A DNA stretch of 64,000 nucleotides, taken from Methylophaga nitratireducenticrescens. GTDB lineage: Bacteria; Pseudomonadota; Gammaproteobacteria; Nitrosococcales; Methylophagaceae. The notes beneath the pieces are model-generated. The model was not told where the DNA came from, made no database searches, and was given only the letters and a program-made list of their open reading frames with translations. Shown piece by piece: positions 10,049-23,171 of this stretch (positions are counted from its first letter, which is position 1; each line of letters opens with the position of its first letter). The stretch spans positions 558,001 through 622,000 of the forward strand of contig NC_017857.3 in assembly GCF_000260985.4 (NCBI RefSeq). Direction: 5' to 3'. The position numbers were made by a program, and so were the translations under genes.

Positions 10049-11365
10049 GTGTCAGAACTACGTTATGACGTGATGCTTAGTGGACAATTATTGGATGGAT
10101 TCAATATTGAGGAAGTGGTACAAAATCTAGCGAGATTGCTTGCCGTAACAGAAAATGCTGTGAGCGAACTGTTTCAGCAGAAAAATGCGATTGTGTTGAA
10201 CGGGGTGGATTACGAGCAAGCTCAGCGACAACAGGAAAAGTTGCAGAGTGCCGGTGCCGAATCCTACTTGATAAGGCATGTTAGAAAAGAACCGCGAATG
10301 CCGGCTATGGATCAGGCTTCAAAAAGCGATGGTTTGCCCCCAACGCAGAATGTTGAGATAGCTGCTGAAATACAGCCTCGACAAAGGGCATTTTTTTTCA
10401 GTGGTCAAGGTGCTGAATATTTCCGGATTTGGATAGTTAATATCGTGCTTACGATTATGACTTTGGGCATATATTCAGCCTGGGCCAAAGTCCGTAATAA
10501 ACAGTACTTCTATGCAAACACCCAGCTTGATGGAGCAAGCTTTAACTATCAAGCCGTTCCATTACAGATTCTCAAAGGGCGACTGATAGCTTTTGCTTTT
10601 TTTGTGGTCTATATCGTTGCCACTTCACTTTTTCCGGCTACAGGCGCGATATTTGGTCTACTGTTTATCGTGTTATTTCCCTGGCTGGTCGTAAAATCAC
10701 TGGCATTCAATGCTTTTTATAGTGAGTATCGCAATGTGCGGTTTGGGTTTGATGGCCAATATAATGAAGCCTTCAAGGTTTATATTCTCTGGCCGATTCT
10801 CGGTTTAGTGACGTTTTCTCTGCTGATGCCCTATGCCATTTATAAACAGCAGTGTTTTCTGGTGAGAAATATGCGCTACGGTGATACGGCATTTGAGTTC
10901 GAACCTCAAGCCAGCGCCTACTATAAAATTGCTTTGGCGATGGTTGGCATCGTTTTCATGACGTTCTTAGGTGTGTTTCTGCTGGCAACGCTTTTAAACC
11001 GCGAAGCCGTGGGAATTCTGACGATGGTGTTAACTGTGATGATGTATCTCACGTTGTTTGTATTTTTCACCGTAAAGACGACGAATTTACGGTTTAACCA
11101 TGCCACACTTTCTTCTCATGCTTTTTCTGCCAACTACACCACACCGTCTTATATGTGGTTGGTTTTGAGTAATACTGTGGCGATTGTGCTCACCTTAGGC
11201 TTGTTTATTCCATGGGCAAAAGTTCGAGTGGCGGCGTATAAGGCAGTACATACTAAGATGCTGGTGGAGGGCGATTTGAATCAGTTTTCCAGTGCCGTCA
11301 GCCAGCGTGTGGGACCGTTGGGCGAAGGTGTCAGCGATGTGTTTGATATGGATGTCGGTTTTTAA
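10049..11365 (+). CDS. DUF898 (YjgN-family) polytopic membrane protein
   Basis: 438 residues from a GTG with a strong AAGGAGGT site 6 bases upstream; the frame stays open further upstream but would begin inside the likely promoter. The first ~75 residues form a small soluble domain (LSGQLLDGFNIEEVVQNLAR, then NGVDYEQAQRQQEKLQSAGA) often seen fused to DUF898. The remainder has repeated membrane segments with the paired motif LGIYSAWAKVRNKQYFY, LMPYAIYKQQCFLVRNMRYG and, near the end, LGLFIPWAKVRVAAYK. Function is unknown. It is followed after 2 bases by an M48 protease gene, a pairing I recognise from other proteobacteria. Confidence 0.85.
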   Translation: MSELRYDVMLSGQLLDGFNIEEVVQNLARLLAVTENAVSELFQQKNAIVLNGVDYEQAQRQQEKLQSAGAESYLIRHVRKEPRMPAMDQASKSDGLPPTQNVEIAAEIQPRQRAFFFSGQGAEYFRIWIVNIVLTIMTLGIYSAWAKVRNKQYFYANTQLDGASFNYQAVPLQILKGRLIAFAFFVVYIVATSLFPATGAIFGLLFIVLFPWLVVKSLAFNAFYSEYRNVRFGFDGQYNEAFKVYILWPILGLVTFSLLMPYAIYKQQCFLVRNMRYGDTAFEFEPQASAYYKIALAMVGIVFMTFLGVFLLATLLNREAVGILTMVLTVMMYLTLFVFFTVKTTNLRFNHATLSSHAFSANYTTPSYMWLVLSNTVAIVLTLGLFIPWAKVRVAAYKAVHTKMLVEGDLNQFSSAVSQRVGPLGEGVSDVFDMDVGF

Positions 11366-11367
11366 TA

Positions 11368-12525
11368 ATGCAACCGCTTTGGCAACGTGTGCGGATCGAT
11401 GGCCTCTGGTATGAAGAAGGTGTTTCCAGACAGCGCGCTGCCTTTTTACGACATATTTCCGAGCAGGATATTGAAGTTGTAGACAGGTCGGATGGCACTC
11501 AGTTGGCTTGCTGTTCACTGAATGACCTGAAAATTTCCTCACGTTTGGGTAACACCAGCCGCCAATTGTATTTTCAGCAGGGCCAGAAATTTGAAAGTCT
11601 GGATAATGAGGCCATCGATCAACTGCTTATTGCCAAAGGTCATGGCTTTTCCCGATTTATTCATCTGCTTGAAAGTCGCTGGCAACTGGTTTTCCTTGCG
11701 CTGATACTGTTTGTCGGGTTTGGCTACGCCATGATGCAGTATGGTGTGCCAGCTGCAGCAAAGAAAATGGCTTTTTGGTTACCCTCAACTATTTCTGATA
11801 AGGCGGCAAATCATACACTTCGTTTGTTGGATGAGACGGTTTTGTCCCCCTCAGAACTTCCTCAACAGCAACAAGACATGCTTTTAGCGAAGTTTCAGTC
11901 GTTTACTGAGCAACCCGATACACCGATAAATATCCAGTTTCGACATGGTGGTAATTTTGGTGCAAATGCGTTTGCTTTGCCGGATGGCACAATAGTATTC
12001 ACGGATGAGCTGGTGAAACTGGCAGAGCGGCCAGAAGAGTTGATGGCGGTATTGCTGCACGAGATTGGCCATGTGGCTCATCGGCACGGAACCCAGTCGG
12101 TGATGCAGAGTTCATTGCTGGTGGTGATGGCAATGGCTTTTGTCGGTGACACATCAGGGATTGCTGAACTCTTTATGGGGATGCCTATTGTGATGATGCA
12201 GAATGCCTATTCAAGAGATTTTGAGCGCGAAGCGGATCGCTTTGCTTTGCGATATATGCACTCCAATCAGATAGCAGGCTTTCATTTGGCTGATCTATTG
12301 GATCGTATTGAACTCAATATCAGATGTCGTGCCTATTTTTCCTTACACGCTGAAGATAACTTGCAATCATCCCTGTGTGAAACTCCTGGAGGTTTACAAC
12401 AGGCTCAACAGAAAGGCTGGCTTATTAGGCAAGCAACTGAGGGAACGGGTTGGCAAAGTTATCTTGATTCTCACCCTGATAATGCTGAGCGCAGAGCAAT
12501 GTTGGTGAATGAAGTTGCTGAATAA
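11368..12525 (+). CDS. Membrane-anchored M48-family metalloprotease
   Basis: 385 residues. The N-terminal ~90 residues form a soluble domain (PLWQRVRIDGLWYEEG), like those ahead of many M48 peptidases. A membrane segment follows at about 107-124 (LVFLALILFVGFGYAMM), then the protease domain with HEIGH at 231-235 and the third zinc ligand E288 in FEREADRFAL. A second hydrophobic stretch lies at 248-260. The family degrades damaged or misfolded membrane and periplasmic proteins. It is probably translated with the DUF898 gene 2 bases upstream, suggesting that the two act together at the membrane. Confidence 0.88.
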   Translation: MQPLWQRVRIDGLWYEEGVSRQRAAFLRHISEQDIEVVDRSDGTQLACCSLNDLKISSRLGNTSRQLYFQQGQKFESLDNEAIDQLLIAKGHGFSRFIHLLESRWQLVFLALILFVGFGYAMMQYGVPAAAKKMAFWLPSTISDKAANHTLRLLDETVLSPSELPQQQQDMLLAKFQSFTEQPDTPINIQFRHGGNFGANAFALPDGTIVFTDELVKLAERPEELMAVLLHEIGHVAHRHGTQSVMQSSLLVVMAMAFVGDTSGIAELFMGMPIVMMQNAYSRDFEREADRFALRYMHSNQIAGFHLADLLDRIELNIRCRAYFSLHAEDNLQSSLCETPGGLQQAQQKGWLIRQATEGTGWQSYLDSHPDNAERRAMLVNEVAE

Positions 12526-12720
12526 GCTGTACTGACTAAAACAAGTGCTGCGAATATATCGGTTTTGTCTCAATATACAAAAACCTAGCGAACATATTCT
12601 GGCGAAGTGGCTTATTTCGCATTATCTAAATTGTCTGGTAATATGCTGAACTCCAAATTGGTTTCGTGTGGTTAAAGATCACCGAAATTGCCTAAAAACA
12701 GGAACTAAAGTGAGATCTTA

Positions 12721-13275
12721 ATGGCTTTAGAGACACCCGTCTGTGACTTTGGCCAAGCGGCTATAGACTTTGCCCTGCCGGGCACAGATAACAAAATCTG
12801 GACACTGGAAGACTGTCGTGGTGAGAATGGCTTATTAATCATGTTCATCTGTAATCATTGTCCTTATGTCAAAGCCATAATGGATAGACTGATCCGTGAT
12901 ACCAACGAACTCAAACAGCTGGGCATCAATTCTGTGGCAATATCTGCCAATGATGTCGCTGATTACCCAGAAGACTCTTTTGACAACATGAAAACGGTTG
13001 CCGAACAAAACGGGTTTTCTTTCCCTTATCTGTATGACGAAAGCCAAGAGGTTGCTCAAGCCTATGGCGCGGTGTGTACTCCTGATTTTTTTGGTTACAA
13101 CAAAGATTTGAAGTTGCAATACCGTGGTCGCCTTGATGCCAGCCGCAAAGAAGCCGCTCCAGCGGACGTACGCCGTGATTTATTTGAAGCAATGAAACAA
13201 GTCGCACAAACCGGTCATGGTCCAGAACAACAGATACCCAGTATGGGCTGCTCCATCAAATGGCGGGCAGCTTAA
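12721..13275 (+). CDS. Thioredoxin-like redoxin (AhpC/TSA-type)
   Basis: 184 residues with a thioredoxin fold of the redoxin type. It opens with FALPGTDNKIWTLEDCRG, has a CNHC motif in MFICNHCPYVKAIMDRLI at about 42-59, and YGAVCTPDFFGYNKDLKLQY near 117-136, which contains the cis-Pro region. No signal peptide is seen, so it should be cytoplasmic. The family is usually annotated as a thioredoxin family protein; the substrate is unknown. The transketolase gene follows after 26 bases, so the two may be co-transcribed. The 195 bases upstream hold no recognised feature. Confidence 0.8.
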   Translation: MALETPVCDFGQAAIDFALPGTDNKIWTLEDCRGENGLLIMFICNHCPYVKAIMDRLIRDTNELKQLGINSVAISANDVADYPEDSFDNMKTVAEQNGFSFPYLYDESQEVAQAYGAVCTPDFFGYNKDLKLQYRGRLDASRKEAAPADVRRDLFEAMKQVAQTGHGPEQQIPSMGCSIKWRAA

Positions 13276-13301
13276 TTTTTTTTAATAGGAGAACGTAGAT
13301 A

Positions 13302-15290
13302 ATGGCTACACGTAGACATTTAGCAAATGCAATCCGTGCGTTGAGCATGGATGCAGTGCAAAAAGCGAATTCCGGCCATCCGGGTGCACCAATGGGGATG
13401 GCGGATATCGCTGAAGTACTGTGGAACGACCACATGAAACACAATCCGAACAACCCGAAATGGGCTGATCGTGACCGTTTCATTTTGTCTAACGGCCACG
13501 GTTCTATGCTGATTTACTCATTGCTGCATTTGAGTGGCTATGATTTACCGATGGAATCCCTCAGCACATTCCGTCAACTGCATTCACAATGTGCGGGTCA
13601 CCCTGAATACGGTTATGCACCAGGCATAGAAACAACGACTGGTCCATTAGGCCAAGGTATTACCAACGGTGTTGGTTTTGCAATGGCTGAAAAATTAATG
13701 GCTGATCAGTTCAACAAACCAGGTCATGACATCGTTAACCACCACACCTATGTCTTTATGGGCGATGGCTGTTTAATGGAAGGTGTTTCTCATGAAGCAT
13801 GTGCTTTAGCTGGCACGTGGGGCCTGGGCAACCTGGTCGCATTCTGGGATGACAACAATATCTCTATCGACGGTCACATCGATGGCTGGTACACCGATGA
13901 CACTGTTAAGCGTTTTGAAGCTTACGGCTGGCATGTTCAATCTGTCGATGGTCATGATGCTGATGCAATCAACAAAGCCATTGCAGAAGCGAAGAAAGTC
14001 ACTGATAAACCATCATTGATCTGCTGTAAAACCATCATTGGTTACGGTTCACCAAACAAATGTGCAAGCCATGATTGCCATGGTGCAGCATTGGGTGAAG
14101 AAGAAGTTGAATTGACCCGTAAGCAACTGGGTTGGGAATACGAGCCATTTGTTATTCCTGAAGATGTTTATGCCGGTTGGAATGCAAAAGATAAAGGCGA
14201 TGCTGCAGAAGCAGCATGGAACGAAAAATTTGCTGCTTATGAAAAAGAATATCCAGAATTAGCGGCAGAGTTCAAACGCCGTATGGCAGGTGATTTACCG
14301 GCTAACTGGAAAGAAGTCACCGAAAAACTGTTTGCAGAAACCAATGAAAAAGCAGAGAGCGTTGCGTCACGTAAAGCGTCACAAAATGTGATTGCTGCTC
14401 TGGCTCCAACGCTGCCTGAATATCTGGGTGGTTCTGCTGACTTGACCGGGTCTAACCTGACCAGCTGTTCAAGCTTCAAGCACGTTTCAGGTAAAGAGCC
14501 TGGTAACTACATCTCTTACGGTGTACGTGAGTTCGGCATGTTTGCAATCATGAACGGTATGGCGCTGCATGGCGGTTTACTGCCTTACGGTGGTACGTTC
14601 CATATGTTCTCTGACTATGCGAAATCAGCTTTGCGTATGTCAGCGTTGATGAAGCTGCGTACTATCGCGGTTCTGACGCATGACTCAATCGGTCAGGGGG
14701 AAGATGGTCCAACTCACCAACCAATCGAAAACACCGCTGGCCTGCGTTACATTCCTAATATGGATGTATGGCGTCCTGCAGATTCAGTCGAAGTTGCTGT
14801 GGCTTGGGTTGCTGCTATTGAACGTCAAGATGGCCCAACCAGCCTGGTATTAAGTCGCCAAGGTATTCCGGGTCGCAAGCATGATGCTGCTGACTTTGAA
14901 GGAATGCGTAAAGGTGCTTATATCCTGTCTGAAGCCAAAGGTGGCAAAGCGGATGTTATCCTGATTGCAACCGGTTCAGAAGTGGATCTGGCAGCAAAAG
15001 CACAGGAAGCATTGGCTGAAGATGGTATCAATGCACGTGTTGTTTCTATGCCTTCAACGAACGTCTTTGATCGTCAGGATCAGGCTTATAAAGACAGCAT
15101 CCTGACTCCTGGCGTTAAACGTGTTTCTGTTGAAGCCGGTGTAACTGACTTCTGGCGTAAATACGTTGGTCTGGAAGGCGGCACTGTCGGTATCGATACC
15201 TTCGGTGAATCTGCACCAGGTGGTGTTTTGATGAAACACTTCGGCTTTACTGTCGAAAACGTTGTTAAAACTGTTAAATCAGTTCTGTAA
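13302..15290 (+). CDS. tkt: Transketolase
   Basis: 662 residues, the usual length. It opens [20 protein letters not shown] with [19 protein letters not shown]. The thiamine-diphosphate motif is [13 protein letters not shown]...[10 protein letters not shown], and the pyrimidine domain contains [17 protein letters not shown]. It transfers two-carbon ketol units between sugar phosphates in the pentose phosphate pathway and in Calvin or RuMP regeneration. AGGAG at 13287-13291 lies 10 bases before the ATG. It leads the tkt-gap-pgk-pyk-fba block but ends in a strong terminator, so gap needs its own promoter. Confidence 0.97.
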   Translation: MATRRHLANAIRALSMDAVQKANSGHPGAPMGMADIAEVLWNDHMKHNPNNPKWADRDRFILSNGHGSMLIYSLLHLSGYDLPMESLSTFRQLHSQCAGHPEYGYAPGIETTTGPLGQGITNGVGFAMAEKLMADQFNKPGHDIVNHHTYVFMGDGCLMEGVSHEACALAGTWGLGNLVAFWDDNNISIDGHIDGWYTDDTVKRFEAYGWHVQSVDGHDADAINKAIAEAKKVTDKPSLICCKTIIGYGSPNKCASHDCHGAALGEEEVELTRKQLGWEYEPFVIPEDVYAGWNAKDKGDAAEAAWNEKFAAYEKEYPELAAEFKRRMAGDLPANWKEVTEKLFAETNEKAESVASRKASQNVIAALAPTLPEYLGGSADLTGSNLTSCSSFKHVSGKEPGNYISYGVREFGMFAIMNGMALHGGLLPYGGTFHMFSDYAKSALRMSALMKLRTIAVLTHDSIGQGEDGPTHQPIENTAGLRYIPNMDVWRPADSVEVAVAWVAAIERQDGPTSLVLSRQGIPGRKHDAADFEGMRKGAYILSEAKGGKADVILIATGSEVDLAAKAQEALAEDGINARVVSMPSTNVFDRQDQAYKDSILTPGVKRVSVEAGVTDFWRKYVGLEGGTVGIDTFGESAPGGVLMKHFGFTVENVVKTVKSVL

Positions 15291-15322
15291 TTAAAGAGCT
15301 GTTTTTAGCGAGCTAAAAGGAG

Positions 15323-15356
15323 ATGACCAGTAGATGCAAATCTACTGGTCATTTTT
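15323..15356 (+). terminator. Strong rho-independent terminator after tkt
   Basis: A perfect 13-bp stem, ATGACCAGTAGAT (15323-15335) with ATCTACTGGTCAT (15340-15352), closes a GCAA loop and is followed by a T tract. Confidence 0.92.
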
Positions 15357-15369
15357 CTAAATAACGTAA

Positions 15370-15423
15370 GAGACTGTTTATCTCTCATCGCACCACTGCT
15401 GGGAGCCATGAAAGATAAACAGT
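15370..15423 (+). repeat. Second long hairpin between tkt and gap
   Basis: ACTGTTTATCTCTCAT at 15373-15388 and ATGAAAGATAAACAGT at 15408-15423 pair at 15 of 16 positions around a 19-base loop, with GAGAC/GTCTC further out. No T tract follows. It lies about 80 bases before the gap start. The right arm resembles the 3' end of the 104-bp dispersed repeat described at 27587 and 44224, so it may be a remnant of that family or a leader structure. Confidence 0.5.
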
Positions 15424-15468
15424 TTCAAGGTCTCATAACTGCAGTTTTTATTAAGATTTCAGCTCTGA

Positions 15469-16500
<1,032 letters not shown>

Positions 16501-16529
16501 TTCATTTTAGCCATTTAACCATTAATTCA

Positions 16530-16558
16530 AGGCTTCCTGTGAAGGAGGCCTTTTTTTA
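16530..16558 (+). terminator. Rho-independent terminator after gap
   Basis: GGCTTCCT pairs with AGGAGGCC (one mismatch) around a short TGTGA loop, followed by seven T residues. Confidence 0.82.
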
Positions 16559-16572
16559 TGTATTTTGAAGGC

Positions 16573-16578
16573 TATAAT
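16573..16578 (+). promoter_or_regulatory. Likely -10 box for pgk
   Basis: A perfect TATAAT lies 41 bases before the pgk start, just after the gap terminator. No good -35 box is visible at the right spacing. Confidence 0.45.
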
Positions 16579-16619
16579 CAGAACGGGTTCACAAAATTTA
16601 CACAAGAGGGCAATACCTT

Positions 16620-17804
16620 ATGTCAGTAATAAAAATGGCCGATTTGGACTTGGCTGGAAAACGTGTGTTGATCCGACAAGATTTGAATGTTCCACTCAAA
16701 TCAGGTGTTGTTGCAGATGGCACTCGTATCCACGCTTCTTTAGCGACCATAAATCTGGCATTGGAGAAAGGTGCCAAAGTTATGATTATGTCTCATCTCG
16801 GACGTCCGACTGAGGGAGAATATGAACATAAATATTCATTAGCACCGGTTGCCAATTATCTCTCGGCCCTCTTGGAAAAACCGGTACGTCTGGAACAGAA
16901 CTGGCTGGAACCCGATTTTATTCCAGTCGAAGTGGGCGAAGTTGTTTTGTGTGAAAACGTACGCTTTAACATTGGTGAAAAAGCCAATAATGATGATCTG
17001 GCAAAACGTATGGCCAAGATGTGTGATGTGTTTGTTATGGATGCCTTTGGCACCGCGCATCGTGCTCAGGCTTCAACGCACGGTATTGCCAAATATGCCA
17101 CGACTGTCTGTGCCGGGCCTTTATTATCTGCGGAACTGGAAGCATTATCTAAAGCACTGGATAATCCTGCCAGACCAATGGTTGCTATCGTAGGTGGCTC
17201 AAAAGTTTCTACCAAACTTACCGTGCTGGAAACCCTGTCGAAGAAAGTGGACCAATTGATCGTGGGCGGTGGTATTGCCAATACGTTTATTGCAGCAGCG
17301 GGACATAACGTGGGTAAATCGCTCTATGAGCCGGATTTAATCGACACATGTAAAAAACTTTCAGCAGAAGCGGTCAGTCGTGGTGGCAATATACCAGTGC
17401 CCAAAGACGTGGTCTGCGGTAAACATTTTGCTGAAAATGCGGAAGCGGAATTAAAAGCGGTAGATAAAGTAACGGATGACGATATGATTTTTGATATCGG
17501 TCCAAAATCCGCGGCGGAGCTGGTTGAAATTATTAAACAAGCTGGTACGGTTGTATGGAATGGTCCGCTAGGTGTTTTTGAATTCAGCCAGTTTGGTGAA
17601 GGCACCAAAGAAATAGCGATGGCAATAGCGGAATCAGATGCTTTCTCGATTGCTGGTGGCGGAGATACGCTGGCAGCAGTGTCTAAATACAAAATTTGTG
17701 ATGATGTTTCTTATATTTCTACCGGTGGTGGTGCTTTTCTGGAATTCCTTGAAGGTAAGAAGTTACCTGCAGTGGAAATTCTTGAGCAACGTGCCCTCGA
17801 GTAA
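16620..17804 (+). CDS. pgk: Phosphoglycerate kinase
   Basis: 394 residues. It opens [20 protein letters not shown], matching the E. coli start, and GAGGG lies about 10 bases upstream. Substrate motifs are [16 protein letters not shown] and [10 protein letters not shown]. The nucleotide side has [10 protein letters not shown] and WNGPLGVFE, with the C-terminal [14 protein letters not shown] and [14 protein letters not shown]. It makes ATP from 1,3-bisphosphoglycerate. Separated from pyk by 18 bases, so the two are probably co-transcribed. Confidence 0.97.
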   Translation: MSVIKMADLDLAGKRVLIRQDLNVPLKSGVVADGTRIHASLATINLALEKGAKVMIMSHLGRPTEGEYEHKYSLAPVANYLSALLEKPVRLEQNWLEPDFIPVEVGEVVLCENVRFNIGEKANNDDLAKRMAKMCDVFVMDAFGTAHRAQASTHGIAKYATTVCAGPLLSAELEALSKALDNPARPMVAIVGGSKVSTKLTVLETLSKKVDQLIVGGGIANTFIAAAGHNVGKSLYEPDLIDTCKKLSAEAVSRGGNIPVPKDVVCGKHFAENAEAELKAVDKVTDDDMIFDIGPKSAAELVEIIKQAGTVVWNGPLGVFEFSQFGEGTKEIAMAIAESDAFSIAGGGDTLAAVSKYKICDDVSYISTGGGAFLEFLEGKKLPAVEILEQRALE

Positions 17805-17822
17805 ATTAATGAGTAACTAATT

Positions 17823-19288
17823 ATGGCTGCCCGTCGAAGAACGAAAATTGTTGCAACCCTGGGGCCTGCGACAAAAGATCATGCCGTTCTTGACGCGATG
17901 ATATCGGCAGGCATGGATGTTGTGCGGCTTAATTTCTCGCATGGGTCATCACAGTCGCATATTGATATGGCTGACAGGGTGCGTAACCGTGCCAGCGACT
18001 TTGGACGTGAGGTTGGCGTATTAGTTGATTTGCAGGGACCGAAAATTCGCATCTCTCGGTTCAAAAACGGTGGTGTGGAACTTGTTGAAAATGAGGCTTT
18101 TATCTTGGATGCGGCCCTGGCCGATGATGAAGGTGATGACACTCAGGTAGGCGTTGACTACAAATCACTTCCCCATGATGTAAAACGTGGTGACACGCTG
18201 TTATTGGATGATGGCCGCATTGTTTTGTGGGTTGAATCGGTTATCGATCAACAGATTCACTGCCGGATCTCCGTGGGCGGAATGCTTACCGACAATAAAG
18301 GTATTAACCGGCAGGGCGGCGGATTATCGGCATCTGCGCTGACAATCAAAGATATGGCCGATATAAAAACCGCTGCTGAAATACAGGCTGATTACCTCGC
18401 CGTTTCTTTCCCACGAAGTGCTGAAGACATTCATCTGGCCCGTCGCCTGTTGCGTGAAGCCGGTGGCTATGGCGGTATTATTGCCAAAATTGAACGTGCT
18501 GAAGCGCTGGATGATATTGATGCGATTATTGAAGCATCGGAAGGCATAATGATTGCCCGAGGTGATTTAGGCGTGGAAATGGGAGATGCCGCATTACCGC
18601 CAATTCAAAAACAGCTAATTGCCAAAGCCAGACGCATGAATCGATTAACTATCACTGCAACGCAAATGATGGAATCAATGATTGAAAGTCCTCTCCCAAC
18701 CCGTGCCGAGGTATTTGATGTAGCGAATGCTGTATTGGACGGCTCTGATGCGGTGATGCTTTCAGGAGAAACCGCAGTCGGGCATTATCCGGTTAAAGTC
18801 ATTGAAGCAATGGACCGTATTTGTCTTCAGGCGGAGCAACAGCGTGAAATACGTGTTTCTCGTCATCGAGTGGATTCAAAATTTGAACGAATTGATGAAG
18901 CCATTGCAATGGCGGCGATGTATACCGCTAATCATCTTGATGTCAAAGCAATTGCAGCGATGACTGAATCAGGTTCATCACCCTTGTGGATGTCACGTAT
19001 CAGCTCCGGAATTCCCATTTTTGCGTTAACCCCCATGTTGCGACTCGGCGGAGAGTGACTTTGTATCGTGGGGTGTATCCCGTGAGTTTTGTTGTAGACC
19101 ATACTGATCATGCCTCATTGAATAAAGAAGCGATTGATGAATTGCAGCGTCGCGGAGTAGTCAAAGAGGGGGATGTTGTTATTATTACCAAAGGTGATCT
19201 CGAGGTGCAGGGCAGCACCAATATGATAAAGATTGTGAAAGTGGGCGAGCTGGTTGAACCTCTTTCCCAAGGTAATAGTTGTGAATAA
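17823..19288 (+). CDS. pyk: Pyruvate kinase, frameshifted near the C-terminus
   Basis: As read, the frame stops at 19058 after 411 residues, but the missing C-terminal domain continues in the next frame to 19288. Adding one C to the C5 run at 19030-19034 joins PIFALTP to [19 protein letters not shown], exactly the expected order, and gives 488 residues, the normal length. Active-site motifs in the first part are [46 protein letters not shown] and TQMMESMI. It makes pyruvate and ATP from phosphoenolpyruvate. A sequencing error in the C run is the simplest explanation. Confidence 0.93.
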
Positions 19289-19312
19289 ACAGGCTCAATT
19301 GGAGATGATCAT

Positions 19313-20383
19313 ATGGCATTAGTTTCAATGCGACAATTATTGGATTATGCAGCAGAACATCAGTTCGCCATCCCCGCATTCAATGTCAATAATATGGAAC
19401 AGATACATGCCATTATGCGGGCGGCTGATGCTGTTGACAGCCCGGTAATTATGCAAGGCAGTGCCGGGGCACGTGACTACGCTGGGGAGCCCTTTCTACG
19501 GCATTTGATTCTGGCCGCGATTGAAGCCTATCCACATATTCCTTTGGTAATGCATCAGGATCATGGTGCTAATCCGGCTATTTGTGCGCGTTCTATTCAA
19601 TCCGGCTTCAGCTCGGTGATGATGGATGGCTCTCTGCTGGAAGATATGAAAACACCTTCAGACTTTGACTACAACGTAAACGTGACCAGCAAAGTCAGTG
19701 AAATGGCTCATGCCTGTGGTGTTTCAGTCGAAGGTGAGCTTGGCTGTCTTGGATCGCTGGAAACCGGCAAGATGGGGGATGAGGATGGCCATGGTGCTGA
19801 AGGTAAATTAGACCATGGTCATTTGTTAACCGATCCCGATGAAGCCGTTGAGTTTGTCAGGCAGACCCAGGTAGATGCGTTGGCTGTTGCCATTGGTACC
19901 AGTCATGGTGCTTATAAATTTACCCAGCCACCCACCGGAGAAGTGCTGGCAATCAGTCATTTGAAAACCTTGCAACAACGTTTGCCCAACACCCATTTTG
20001 TGATGCATGGCTCCAGTTCAGTGCCACAGGACTGGTTGGAAATCATCAATGCCCATGGCGGAAATATCGGTCAAACCTATGGTGTGCCAGTGGAAGAAAT
20101 TGTTGAAGGCATAAAATTCGGTGTGCGTAAGGTAAATATTGATACTGATTTACGGTTGGCTTCGACCGGTTCTATCCGCCAGTTTTTGACCGATGAAAAA
20201 AATGCAGCGGTGTTCGACCCGCGTAAATTTTATAAAGAAGCGACCAAAGCGATGCAGACGATCTGTCAGGCACGTTATGAAGCATTTGGCAGTGCTGGAC
20301 ATGCCAGTAAAATCAAACCTATTTCATTACAAAGCATGGTAGATCGTTATCGTAGTGGTGAACTTACCCCTAAGTTAAATTAA
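19313..20383 (+). CDS. fba: Class II fructose-bisphosphate aldolase (Calvin-cycle subtype)
   Basis: 356 residues. It starts [20 protein letters not shown], with [16 protein letters not shown] as in the FruBisAldo_II_B subtype. Zinc-ligand regions are visible in [25 protein letters not shown] and [10 protein letters not shown]. The C-terminal RVxxDTDLRLA-type motif appears as [14 protein letters not shown]. It interconverts fructose-1,6-bisphosphate with two trioses; this subtype is common in autotrophs and methylotrophs, where it can also act on sedoheptulose-1,7-bisphosphate. GGAG lies 8 bases before the ATG. It ends the carbon block, 24 bases after pyk. Confidence 0.95.
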   Translation: MALVSMRQLLDYAAEHQFAIPAFNVNNMEQIHAIMRAADAVDSPVIMQGSAGARDYAGEPFLRHLILAAIEAYPHIPLVMHQDHGANPAICARSIQSGFSSVMMDGSLLEDMKTPSDFDYNVNVTSKVSEMAHACGVSVEGELGCLGSLETGKMGDEDGHGAEGKLDHGHLLTDPDEAVEFVRQTQVDALAVAIGTSHGAYKFTQPPTGEVLAISHLKTLQQRLPNTHFVMHGSSSVPQDWLEIINAHGGNIGQTYGVPVEEIVEGIKFGVRKVNIDTDLRLASTGSIRQFLTDEKNAAVFDPRKFYKEATKAMQTICQARYEAFGSAGHASKIKPISLQSMVDRYRSGELTPKLN

Positions 20384-20525
20384 CGGTAATTTGTGACGGG
20401 TGAGCAATATTGCAGGATTTTGTGAAATTAGTTAAAGCTGGATAAACGTGTCTTCTGACATTCGCTGCCAGTCTTTGCCGTGATTCAGGTAAAATAACAC
20501 ACTTGCTAATTACAGGGCATATCCC

Positions 20526-20896
20526 GTGTTGCAACTTTTTGCTATCGCTGTAGGTGGCGCAGTTGGCGCAATATTGCGTTTTGCCATGTCTAACGGTGTT
20601 TATAAACTATTTGGTCGTGACTTTCCCTATGGTACGTTAGCCGTGAATGTCCTGGGTTCTTTGCTTATCGGGGTGCTGTTTATCCTGCTGATTGAAAAAC
20701 TTGCCGTCGCGGCGGAATGGCGAGCTGGTTTGCTGGTTGGATTGCTCGGGGCATTTACTACCTTTTCAACATTTTCACTGGAAACCTTTACGTTGATGGA
20801 AAATGGAGCCTTTATCAAAGCGGGATTAAATGTGTTTTTAAGCGTTGTATTATGTCTGGCGGCCACCTGGTTGGGTATTAGTCTTGGAAGACAGCT

Positions 20897-20900
<4 letters not shown>
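20526..20900 (+). CDS. crcB: Fluoride channel CrcB/Fluc
   Basis: 124 residues from a GTG, with four membrane helices. GGAVGAILRFAMS, YGTLAVNVLGSLLIGVL (the NxxG helix) and GLLGAFTTFSTFSLET (the TFSTF signature) are all present. The protein exports fluoride as a dual-topology dimer. It overlaps the DUF190 gene by 4 bases. No fluoride riboswitch signature was found in the 142 bases upstream. Confidence 0.95.
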
Positions 20901-23136
<2,236 letters not shown>

Positions 23137-23171
23137 AACACTGAATTGAGCAAGCTCATCAGGAGATTATT

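Noticed and set aside
20384-20525. Possible fluoride riboswitch upstream of crcB
   Set aside because: No sequence resembling the crcB RNA motif core was found; a covariance search would be needed to exclude a divergent form.
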